Notes under the pieces: generated by a model
Seen by the model: only the letters and a program-made list of their open reading frames with translations
Databases searched by the model: none
What the model was told of the DNA's origin: nothing
Translations under genes and position numbers: made by a program
DNA from: Clostridia bacterium
GTDB lineage: Bacteria; Bacillota_A; Clostridia; Oscillospirales; Acutalibacteraceae
Assembly (NCBI GenBank): GCA_017549665.1
Contig: JAFYUD010000009.1
Span: forward strand, 1-19,450
Length of the DNA: 19,450 nucleotides
Reading direction: 5' to 3'
Part shown: positions 7,870-14,572 of the stretch, one piece after another
Layout of the letters: each line of letters opens with the position of its first letter
Position numbering within the stretch: position 1 is the first letter of the stretch

Positions 7870-7898
7870 TTGACACTCAGTCCGCACAGTGTTATCTT
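7870..7898 (+). promoter_or_regulatory. Promoter of the Gfo/Idh/MocA gene
   Basis: A consensus TTGACA (7870-7875) is followed after 17 bases by TATCTT (7893-7898), a 4/6 match to the -10 box. The gene start is 34 bases further on, with GGAGG at 7919-7923. Confidence 0.6.
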
Positions 7899-7932
7899 AT
7901 AAGTAAGAAGAAAACCACGGAGGTTGAAAATT

Positions 7933-8994
7933 ATGGCAAAATGGCGTGTAGGTCTTATCGGTATCGGCGGAATCTGTAAGGGTGCGCATCTTGAAGAATA
8001 TCTTAAGGATGACAGAGTTGAGGTTGTGGCTCTGTGTGACATCATCGAGGAAAGAGCACAGTATCTCAAGGACAATTACTTCCCCGACGCAGACGTTTAC
8101 ACTGATTACAACGAGCTTCTCAAGGACGAAACAATCGATTCTGTTGACATCTGTACCCCCAACTATCTCCATTCAATCATTGCCGTTGCAGCTTTTGAGG
8201 CAGGAAAGCACGTTTTCTGTGAAAAACCCGATGCTGTCAATGTTGAAGAAGTGCTTAAAATGAATGCTGCCGCTGAGAAAGCAGGCAAAACACTTATGAT
8301 TATGCGCAACAACAGATTTGTTGATGCATCAAAATATGCGAAGAAATATATCGAAAAAGGCGAAATGGGCGAAATCTACTGCGGCAGATGCGGCTGGCAG
8401 AGAAGACGTGGCATCCCCGGCAAGGGCGGCTGGTTCACAACAAAGGCTCAGTCAGGCGGCGGCCCCCTTATCGACCTGGGCGTACACCTTATCGACCTTT
8501 CAATCTGGCTTATGGGCAACCCCACTCCCGTTGCAGTTTCAGGTAACACATACTGCAAGTTTGCAGACAATGATTCAAGCGACTCTGTCAATTCCGATTT
8601 CGGTGACAAGATGGAAAACGGCACATTTGACGTTGAAGACCTTGCAATGGGTATGATCCGTTTCGATAACGGTGCTGTTCTTCAGATCGAATTCAGCTGG
8701 GCATCAAATATCAAAACAGAAAACCGTTTCGTTGAGCTTCGTGGCACAAAATCAGGTCTGAGCTGGAACAACGGTGTGCTTGGCATCTACACTGAGCAGG
8801 ACGGTCAGCTTCTTGACATCGCACCTGCAAACATGACCGAAAAAGACGGCCACCTTAAGAACCTTATGCATTTCTATGACGTTGTTATCGAGGGTGCAAA
8901 GCCCATCTTCGAGCCTCAGCAGGGCATCGATATGATAAAGATTCTCTGTGCTATCTACGAATCAGCAAAAACAGGAAAAGAAGTTATTCTTTAA
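7933..8994 (+). CDS. Gfo/Idh/MocA family NAD(P)-dependent oxidoreductase
   Basis: A 353-residue cytoplasmic dehydrogenase. The N-terminal Rossmann domain has the dinucleotide loop GLIGIGGICKGAH (7-19), strand VVALCD (31-36), the DICTPNYLH motif (72-80) and the hallmark EKP (97-99). The C-terminal alpha/beta domain carries GGGPLIDLGVHLIDL with D181 and H185, the usual catalytic pair region. Members oxidise or reduce sugars, inositols, uronates or amino-sugar derivatives. Here it plausibly processes a sugar released by the neighbouring glycan enzymes, but the substrate cannot be told. ATG 7933 is preceded by GGAGG nine bases upstream. An in-frame TTG at 7924 lies too close to that site. The gene appears monocistronic, with its own promoter and a complex terminator region after it. 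Confidence 0.92.
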   Translation: MAKWRVGLIGIGGICKGAHLEEYLKDDRVEVVALCDIIEERAQYLKDNYFPDADVYTDYNELLKDETIDSVDICTPNYLHSIIAVAAFEAGKHVFCEKPDAVNVEEVLKMNAAAEKAGKTLMIMRNNRFVDASKYAKKYIEKGEMGEIYCGRCGWQRRRGIPGKGGWFTTKAQSGGGPLIDLGVHLIDLSIWLMGNPTPVAVSGNTYCKFADNDSSDSVNSDFGDKMENGTFDVEDLAMGMIRFDNGAVLQIEFSWASNIKTENRFVELRGTKSGLSWNNGVLGIYTEQDGQLLDIAPANMTEKDGHLKNLMHFYDVVIEGAKPIFEPQQGIDMIKILCAIYESAKTGKEVIL

Positions 8995-8996
8995 AC

Positions 8997-9199
8997 AAAA
9001 AAATCAGGCGTTGTATCTTTCGCCGGCTACCCATAAGGCAGTATTTGTTTCTCAAACAAAATTCCCTGTATTTTTGCCAAAAGCCTCACAAGGCGAAACA
9101 TATCGGGGAGTTTTAACGCATTATTGTGCCAAAAGTTCATATTTTAAAGAAATACTGCCTTATGGGTAGCCGGCGTTTACGATACAGCGCCGTTTTTTT
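8997..9199. terminator. Bidirectional terminator split by an inverted-repeat element
   Basis: Seven A (8997-9003) precede arm GGCGTTGTATC (9007-9017). The partner arm GATACAGCGCC (9181-9191) is followed by G and seven T (9193-9199). The arms pair over 11 bp with one G-U. With the 26-bp-inverted-repeat element and one TTT copy removed they close on a 5-base TTTAC loop, an ordinary terminator serving the Gfo/Idh gene on the left and the convergent HTH-desulfoferrodoxin gene on the right. The T-tract overlaps the TAA stop of the latter (9200-9198). Confidence 0.65.
9021..9175. mobile_element. MITE-like 155-bp element with 26-bp perfect terminal inverted repeats
   Basis: Left repeat 9021-9046 begins CGCCGGCTACCCATAAGG. 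Right repeat 9150-9175 is its exact 26-base reverse complement, ending in GCCGGCG; beyond it one mismatch and three further pairs continue the match. The element is flanked on both sides by TTT (9018-9020 and 9176-9178), a candidate 3-bp target duplication. The 103-bp interior has no credible gene and includes a direct repeat TGCCAAAAG (9075-9083 and 9127-9135). It encodes no transposase, so it would be non-autonomous. A large structured RNA or compound terminator hairpin is the alternative. I cannot name a family. Confidence 0.62.
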
Positions 9200-9782
9200 A
9201 TACCTTCTTTTTCATCAGTCCGTGACGGTTGCAGTAAATATACAGATATCCTCTGCCCCTGAACTGAAATCTTCCCTCCGCATTACCCTCGGGATAAAGC
9301 TTGAGAAAATGTATTCTGTCGCAGGTGACATAAGCAATAAAAGAAATATAATGTCCCTTTGTCATGCTGTGGCTGACGGTTATGAATTTCTCGTCCTCCA
9401 CAGGCTCGATTGTCACCTGATGCTCCTCATCAGCTTCCTCGGCTTCAAGTGCCGGAAGAGTGATTCCGCAGCAGCTCATAACTGCCGCACCCGTTGAGTG
9501 CATCACATTTCCGCACACGGGACACACATAAAACTTTGAAAAAAGCATATTTGAAGAAAGATTTTTATTGATAACCGTGTCACCTGACATAAGCTCCATC
9601 ACCGAAACACCCAGCGCCTGACTCAACGGCTCAATAAGAGTGACATCGGGAAGCCCCTTTGATGTTTCCCACTTGGAAACAGCCTTGCAGCTTACACCGA
9701 TTTGCTCGGCAAGCTGAGTCTGTGTCAGATTTTTCTCTTCACGAAGTCTTTTTATGGTCTGCCCCGTTATATATGTATTCAT
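9198..9782 (-). CDS. XRE-type HTH regulator fused to a desulfoferrodoxin/superoxide reductase domain
   Basis: A 194-residue fusion. Residues 5-62 form a Cro/C1-type HTH (TIKRLREEKNLTQTQLAEQIGVS...AVSKWE). Residues 84-194 align by motif with class-I desulfoferrodoxin. A rubredoxin-like centre is provided by C87-x2-C90 and C104-C105-G. A complete five-ligand centre-II set follows: H121, H138 (VSHSM), H144 (KGHYI), C184 and H187 (YCNRHGLM). Superoxide reductases reduce superoxide to peroxide at this non-haem Fe(His)4Cys site. The Lys next to the first ligand His, important for catalysis in characterised enzymes (EKH), is Glu here (E120-H121). The fusion may therefore be a redox- or superoxide-responsive regulator, a working enzyme, or both. 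ATG 9782 has GGAG eight bases upstream. Confidence 0.88.
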   Translation of the reverse strand: MNTYITGQTIKRLREEKNLTQTQLAEQIGVSCKAVSKWETSKGLPDVTLIEPLSQALGVSVMELMSGDTVINKNLSSNMLFSKFYVCPVCGNVMHSTGAAVMSCCGITLPALEAEEADEEHQVTIEPVEDEKFITVSHSMTKGHYISFIAYVTCDRIHFLKLYPEGNAEGRFQFRGRGYLYIYCNRHGLMKKKV

Positions 9783-9802
9783 TTTATCATCTCCGTAAGC
9801 TC

Positions 9803-9831
9803 ATTATATTACAGAAAACTGCAGTATTCAA
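9803..9831 (-). promoter_or_regulatory. Promoter of the HTH-desulfoferrodoxin gene
   Basis: Minus strand: TTGAAT (9831-9826), 17-base spacer, TATAAT (9808-9803), 20 bases before ATG 9782. It fits wholly in the 66-bp gap after the upstream XRE gene, so this gene can be transcribed on its own. No clear operator palindrome was seen. Confidence 0.7.
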
Positions 9832-9848
9832 CCTACGAAACGTGGAAA

Positions 9849-10589
9849 TCATAAAGCCTGATCAAGAATATCCTCTATCTGCTGTGCCATGCTGAGATAT
9901 TCATTCCTGTTTTCCGTTTCCGCAAGCGCCGTCAGATGATGTCTGACCGCCCATGCAAGAGGCACGAGTGCTTCCCTTGCAACCTTCCGTTTTTCCTCAC
10001 CCTCAAGCATATAAACAAGAGCATTTTCTCTGCCCTTATACAGATTAGGCAGCTTCATTGCCTGCTCAAGCGCCTTATCCCTTTCACCGTTTTTAAGATA
10101 AGCAAAGCAGATATTGAAAAGTGTCGCACCACGCACCTCGCAGTCTTCACAATAATTGATAATCTGCTCCTGAACTGCAATGGATTCCCTTAAATATTTC
10201 GCTTTTTCTTCATCTGTGCCGTCAAGCTTTTCAAGAGATGTGGAAAGCTGTACAAGAAGAAGAGCATCGTTGGGAAAATTTTTCAGTGCGTCACGCATCA
10301 GCTGTACATTTTCACTGTGCCTGCCGCTTCTGTTATTCACGACCCATTCACCGTTGATTTTATCGTACATTGCTTTCTTTTCGGGCGCACTTGTTCCCAT
10401 AAGCTCATCAATACTTACCGAAAAATAGTTCGCAATCGACGGAAGCATTTCAATATCGGGATAACCGTCACCACGCTCCCATTTGCTTACAGACTGAGAC
10501 GATACCCCAAGATGCGCCGCAACCTCCTCCTGAGTGAGATTGCGCTCAATGCGTCGTCTTCTGATATTTTCACCGATTGAAAGCTTCAT
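9849..10589 (-). CDS. XRE-family HTH transcriptional regulator with helical C-terminal domain
   Basis: A 246-residue protein. The N-terminal Cro/C1 HTH (about 5-62) is clear: GENIRRRRIERNLTQEEVAAHLGVSSQSVSKWERGDGYPD can be read in two adjoining pieces, helix 2 being EEVAAHLGV and the recognition helix SSQSVSKWERG. The C-terminal 180 residues are predicted to be mostly helical, with repeated hydrophobic-amphipathic segments reminiscent of TPR-like sensor domains. No ligand-binding motif is recognised. ATG 10589 is chosen because GGTG lies five bases upstream; GTG 10598 is the other in-frame start. It has its own promoter. It lies upstream of, and in line with, the HTH-desulfoferrodoxin gene, and no terminator separates them, so readthrough is possible. 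Its target is unknown. Confidence 0.82.
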   Translation of the reverse strand: MKLSIGENIRRRRIERNLTQEEVAAHLGVSSQSVSKWERGDGYPDIEMLPSIANYFSVSIDELMGTSAPEKKAMYDKINGEWVVNNRSGRHSENVQLMRDALKNFPNDALLLVQLSTSLEKLDGTDEEKAKYLRESIAVQEQIINYCEDCEVRGATLFNICFAYLKNGERDKALEQAMKLPNLYKGRENALVYMLEGEEKRKVAREALVPLAWAVRHHLTALAETENRNEYLSMAQQIEDILDQAL

Positions 10590-10620
10590 ATATTTCACCG
10601 CCTGAATTATTTACATCTAT

Positions 10621-10649
10621 ACTATACAAAAGATTTCACCGTAATGCAA
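10621..10649 (-). promoter_or_regulatory. Promoter of the XRE regulator
   Basis: Minus strand: TTGCAT (10649-10644), 17-base spacer, TATAGT (10626-10621), about 31 bases before ATG 10589. The match is 4/6 and 5/6 to consensus. Confidence 0.6.
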
Positions 10650-10684
10650 TAACCGTAACATGGATTACAATCAACAGACAGTAT

Positions 10685-10710
10685 AAAAAACACATCCGAA
10701 GATGTGTTTT
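10685..10710 (-). terminator. UUCG-loop terminator closing the six-gene glycan operon
   Basis: On the minus strand AAAACACATC (10710-10701), loop TTCG (10700-10697), GATGTGTTTT (10696-10687), and the T-run continues to six T at 10685. A perfect 10-bp stem closed by a C(UUCG)G tetraloop is exceptionally stable. It begins six bases after the PHP gene stop at 10717. Confidence 0.88.
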
Positions 10711-10716
10711 CAGTTT

Positions 10717-11712
10717 TTATTTCTCAAAATATATTGCACCGCTCTGGGCAAAAATCAAAGGCGGCAGCTTCATTCCCTTCTGCTCGGGAATTCTTGAAGC
10801 GATTGCATAATCATGAATCTTACTGTAAATAAAGCCCGGCTCGAACTCAACGTGCGCACACATGAAGCCGTCCTCATCAACAGGCAGAGTGACAGAAAAA
10901 TCGCCTGTTTTCTTTGCAGTGTGAGTAAAGCATTCGCCCTTTGAGTTAAAAACGATCAGCCTGTGATTTCTGTAAAGCCTTCTGACGTTTATTGTTGCAG
11001 TCGTTTTTTCTGTCAGTTTTACGGTATCACCAAGCACAGAATCGCCGGATGTAATATCAATAAAGGTCTTCCCCACATCAAAGCAGATGGTAGTGTGCCC
11101 CTTCATTATTGCATCGAGAATATCCTCCGGTGAAGATGAACGGGCATAAACATATGTAACAGGCCATGTGAGAAGATTTGTAACAACATAATCCCTGTGA
11201 TAATCACTGCCGCCCACAACAGGAAGCTTATGACCGTTTCTCAACTGCTCGTGCCACCATTGAGTACACTCAAGATTATCAAAGTGAGTAGGCGCATTCC
11301 ACACCTCAAGCACATCAACATCTGCTGCGTTCATTTCCCAACGCCACGGACACTGTTTGCAATGGGGATGATTCATACAGATAACCGCACCGCGCTCCTT
11401 CGCCTTGTTTTTTACACGAAGAAAATCCTCATATGTTTCACATGCTTCATAATCTTCCTTATCGACTACATCCTTTACGCCCCACATATTACAGTGTCCG
11501 CCGTGCTTTGTAAGCTCAGCACCGTAAATGAGAGTCAATCCGTCAACCTTGGGAAACTCATCACAGTTGACATTATGATCAGTTATAATAAGAAAATCAA
11601 GCTTGTTCTTTTTTGCCTTTGCAACAATTTGTTCAAGCGTCAGACCACCGTCTGATGCAACAGTGTGACAATGAGGCACTCCGGCATACCACTTATAACC
11701 CTCGCAACACAT
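10717..11712 (-). CDS. PHP-domain metallohydrolase (CehA/McbA family)
   Basis: A 331-residue protein. The N-terminal PHP domain has the metal-binding pattern H14-x-H16 (PHCHTVASDG) with D21, ITDHN (D45, H46), E66 (YGAEL), NHPH (H115, H117) and GGSDYH (D170, H172). This supports a two- or three-metal phosphoesterase or hydrolase site. The C-terminal 120 residues look beta-rich and have no recognised motif. The CehA/McbA family contains hydrolases of esters and carbamates as well as proteins of unknown role, so the substrate is open. No signal peptide, so it is cytoplasmic. ATG 11712 has AAGGA about nine bases upstream; TTG 11718 lies between. It is the last gene of the glycan operon, 22 bp after the M20 peptidase and just before a strong terminator. 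Confidence 0.85.
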   Translation of the reverse strand: MCCEGYKWYAGVPHCHTVASDGGLTLEQIVAKAKKNKLDFLIITDHNVNCDEFPKVDGLTLIYGAELTKHGGHCNMWGVKDVVDKEDYEACETYEDFLRVKNKAKERGAVICMNHPHCKQCPWRWEMNAADVDVLEVWNAPTHFDNLECTQWWHEQLRNGHKLPVVGGSDYHRDYVVTNLLTWPVTYVYARSSSPEDILDAIMKGHTTICFDVGKTFIDITSGDSVLGDTVKLTEKTTATINVRRLYRNHRLIVFNSKGECFTHTAKKTGDFSVTLPVDEDGFMCAHVEFEPGFIYSKIHDYAIASRIPEQKGMKLPPLIFAQSGAIYFEK

Positions 11713-11734
11713 ACTCAACCATCCTTAAAGTTTT

Positions 11735-13111
11735 TCATTTGTAGCTTCTGATATAATCCTTATAGAAGCACACACATTCGCCGATGTTTTTTATTTTTAT
11801 ATGCTCATCTGCGCTGTGAATGGACGCATACTGCTTTTTGTCAAGGTCGATAGGTGCAAAACGGAGTATGCAGTCGGCAACGTCCGTAAAATGTCTTGCA
11901 TCCGTGCCTGCCGTAAGAAGAAACGGAGCCACGATAACGTCGGGGAAATTCTCATTCATCACCTTTTCAAGATGAACAAATGCCTTATTGTCAGCAGATG
12001 AAGGCTGACAGTAATCTCTTTCGGTTTCCTCGATTTCGACGGAATACTTCTTTGCAATCTCCCTGATTTTTTCAAGTCCGTTCAGAAGGTCATCCTCTCT
12101 GACACAGCGCAGGAACATTGTGGCTTCTGCTTCCTTTGCTCTTATCTGAGGTGCAGATTTATCACCTGCATTGATGTTTGTAAAATTGATGCTTGTTGAA
12201 AGCATTGCCTTTGTCTGAGGAATGCCGAGCATGATTTTTTTGATAAGAGGTGAAAACAGTGAAAGATTTCCGAATAATACATTCAGCGGGAATGACATAT
12301 ATGGTGCGTGGGTTTCAAATGTTGCCCTGACCTCAGGCTGAAATCTGCCCTTATAAATCTTTTTTCTGCTGACTTCATTGATAAATGCTGTAAGCCTTAC
12401 AATTGCGCAGTCATCAGCAGGATTGAGACCTACATGACCTGATGTATCCCTGACAGTCTTGCATCTGTACAGATGTCTGCTTTTTTCGTGCACAGCAACC
12501 ATGGCACTTTTTGCCGTAACACCGGGAATCATACCCTGAGTGATTGCACCGCCTTCGTCAAGCACTGCCTCAAATCTGATATTGTTATCCTTGAAATATT
12601 GTGTGGCAAGCACCATTCCGTCTCCGCCCACCTCTTCATTGTTTGAAGAGCCGATATACAGATTGATGCCTTCAAAATCAAAGCCTTCGCCGAGAAGCTC
12701 TTCACAAGCCTGAAGCTGAGCAAAAAGCGGGGTTTTTGTATCAATTGTACCTCTGCCGTAAAGTGCGCCGTCCTTTTCCGTAGCACAGAAGGGGTCGGTT
12801 GTCCACTTGTCATCACCGTCAACAACGTCGTGGTGCGACATGACCATTATATTTTTCGTGGCATTTCTGCCCTTTATGACATAAACGAAGCAGCCGCTGC
12901 CGAATGTGAGCTTTTCAGCCCTTGATACGAGAAGAGGGAAATTCTCCTCAACAACATTATAGAATTTTCTGTACTGATCTGCATTCACACCGTCAGATGT
13001 AAAAACTGTTTTACAGTCAATCATTCTGCTGAGCTTTTTTGCATACTCACTGCATTTTTCAGGAGAAACGTTTTTTCTGTTTTCTTCCTGACCGAGAATT
13101 CTCTTTTTCAT
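11735..13111 (-). CDS. M20 family zinc peptidase (carboxypeptidase S/CPS1-like)
   Basis: A 458-residue amidohydrolase/peptidase with the full M20 pattern: SHHDVV (H93, D95), YGRGTIDTK (D124 bridging zinc), NNEEVGG (E159 general base, E160 zinc), LDEGG (D185) and a C-terminal His in ADEHIKI. The lid/dimerisation domain sits between about residues 210 and 340. The length and the SSNNEE signature fit the CPS1/PM20D1-like branch, whose members cleave peptides or N-acyl amino acids. No signal peptide, so it is cytoplasmic. Its ATG shares one base with the stop codon of the sugar symporter (TAATG at 13113-13109), so translation is coupled. In this operon it might remove an N-acyl or amide group from imported sugars or glycopeptides, which is inference only. 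Confidence 0.88.
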   Translation of the reverse strand: MKKRILGQEENRKNVSPEKCSEYAKKLSRMIDCKTVFTSDGVNADQYRKFYNVVEENFPLLVSRAEKLTFGSGCFVYVIKGRNATKNIMVMSHHDVVDGDDKWTTDPFCATEKDGALYGRGTIDTKTPLFAQLQACEELLGEGFDFEGINLYIGSSNNEEVGGDGMVLATQYFKDNNIRFEAVLDEGGAITQGMIPGVTAKSAMVAVHEKSRHLYRCKTVRDTSGHVGLNPADDCAIVRLTAFINEVSRKKIYKGRFQPEVRATFETHAPYMSFPLNVLFGNLSLFSPLIKKIMLGIPQTKAMLSTSINFTNINAGDKSAPQIRAKEAEATMFLRCVREDDLLNGLEKIREIAKKYSVEIEETERDYCQPSSADNKAFVHLEKVMNENFPDVIVAPFLLTAGTDARHFTDVADCILRFAPIDLDKKQYASIHSADEHIKIKNIGECVCFYKDYIRSYK

Positions 13112-14502
13112 TATTCCTGCTCTTTTCTGTAAGATTCGATTGTCTTCGTAACCTTTTTATCGTCGTAGAAGAAAAATACTATCAGTGAAAGAAGACTGAA
13201 TACACCTGCGCAGACGCCCGTAAGCTTTACCCCCTGAAGACCGACTGATTCACCTGAAAGTGCGCCGACTGCAAGAATACTTGAAACACCCATCATTGCA
13301 ATTGCAGATGCAATTTTCTCGATAAATGTCTTTACGGCTGAGAATATACCCTCACGGTTGACACCGCTTACCAGACAGTCACACTGAATGATATCAGAAA
13401 CAACCGACTGCGGAAGAATATTGATAGCAGCAAAGGGGAATGCAACGATAACGCCCATGCCGAGACCTATGAAAAGCTCATTTCCGGGAGCCAGCGCCGC
13501 AATCTTGTCACCGAAGTAGATAAGTCCGAAAACTACTGTGAACACAACACTTGCGATAATAAGCGGAAGCTTCTTGTTGTATTTACGGCTGATTTTTATA
13601 ATCAGCGGGAAGAGACAGATTGCCACAACAATTGCCGCAAGCATTACAAGGAATGACTGCGACTCGGGAACATTGAGAAGCATTGTGATGTAGTACAGCA
13701 TAGCTGTCTGGAAGAAAGCCATTGAAACACCGCTGAAAAGGTCGCCGAGACTGAAAATTACGAAATTCTTGTTTCTGAAAACAATCGAAAATGACTTGAA
13801 TACTGATTCCTTGGGCTTTGTGTTTTCCTGAACGTAATCCTTTTCCTCAAATGCAAATGCACTGAGAAGAAGACAGACTATACCGATAGCTGCAAAGACA
13901 GTGAAAACTGTTCTCCATGCCCAGAGGGCTGAAAGACCTGCATCCTTAAGCAGATTTACAAACAGTGTTGCCGCATACATAAATGAGCTTGAACCCATGA
14001 AGAAAACTGTGCTGATTCCGTAATAACCGACTCTGACCTTTGCATCAGGAATAATTTCAGGCACGAGAGCATTTCTGGGAATAAAGAAGAATGTGTACGC
14101 CGTGTAATATGTTATAAGGAAGAAGCCTACCCAGATCGCATTTCCCACTGAGCCTTCTTTGAAGGGTGCGTAGAAAATCAGCAATACGGAAAGTGCATAA
14201 GGAAGCGCAGCATATCTCAGAAACGGAATTCGTCTGCCTGCCTTGTGTGTGCATCTGTCAGAAAGGGACGCAACAAGGGGATCGGTAACAGCATCGATTA
14301 CCTTACCGATAGCAGTAATCAGCGCCATGATTGTGATAAATCCCAGAAGCTTATTCTGAGGAAGAATAAGAGGAAGTCCGCTTTTTGCCGTGGGCTGGAA
14401 GAAGTAAAGCAGATAATTACTTATCATACCTGTAAACAGACCCTTTGCTATGTCAGCAAGGCAGTAACGGTACATTTTTCTTTTAGGTAAAGTTTTTGCC
14501 AT
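13111..14502 (-). CDS. GPH-family sugar:cation symporter (MFS)
   Basis: A 463-residue membrane protein with about 12 hydrophobic segments. The GPH signature between helices 2 and 3 is clear: GKVIDAVTDPLVASLSDR followed by a basic loop KAGRRIPFLR. FFIPRNALVPEIIPD matches the conserved helix-4 loop of the family. These carriers import glycosides, pentosides or hexuronides with Na+ or H+, so this is the probable uptake route for oligosaccharides made by the extracellular lyase and consumed by the GH39-like enzyme upstream. ATG 14502 has AAAGG about ten bases upstream. A 70-bp gap separates it from the glycosidase gene, the largest in the operon, and holds a probable internal promoter. Its stop overlaps the M20 start. 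Confidence 0.92.
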   Translation of the reverse strand: MAKTLPKRKMYRYCLADIAKGLFTGMISNYLLYFFQPTAKSGLPLILPQNKLLGFITIMALITAIGKVIDAVTDPLVASLSDRCTHKAGRRIPFLRYAALPYALSVLLIFYAPFKEGSVGNAIWVGFFLITYYTAYTFFFIPRNALVPEIIPDAKVRVGYYGISTVFFMGSSSFMYAATLFVNLLKDAGLSALWAWRTVFTVFAAIGIVCLLLSAFAFEEKDYVQENTKPKESVFKSFSIVFRNKNFVIFSLGDLFSGVSMAFFQTAMLYYITMLLNVPESQSFLVMLAAIVVAICLFPLIIKISRKYNKKLPLIIASVVFTVVFGLIYFGDKIAALAPGNELFIGLGMGVIVAFPFAAINILPQSVVSDIIQCDCLVSGVNREGIFSAVKTFIEKIASAIAMMGVSSILAVGALSGESVGLQGVKLTGVCAGVFSLLSLIVFFFYDDKKVTKTIESYRKEQE

Positions 14503-14538
14503 TTGTATCAGACCTTTCTCTGAAATTGAATATCATTG

Positions 14539-14562
14539 ATTATATCACAATTTTTCCGGAAA
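14539..14562 (-). promoter_or_regulatory. Internal extended -10 promoter with TTTCCGGAAA palindrome
   Basis: On the minus strand TATAAT (14544-14539) is preceded by TGA, a perfect TGn extended -10. The -35 position is poor. A 10-bp palindrome, TTTCCGGAAA (14553-14562), lies in the spacer just upstream and could be a regulator site. It would drive the symporter, M20 and PHP genes separately from the genes before them. Confidence 0.5.
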
Positions 14563-14572
14563 TGAAATAAAA

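Noticed and set aside
8948..9169. A short open frame running through the inverted-repeat element
   Set aside because: It starts inside the Gfo/Idh coding region in another frame and is made largely of repeat sequence, with no ribosome-binding site.
9021..9175. Integron attC site or a tRNA-like structure
   Set aside because: There is no integrase, no attC core sites (RYYYAAC/GTTRRRY) at the ends and no cloverleaf or CCA end. The long perfect arms with flanking TTT fit a small insertion element better.
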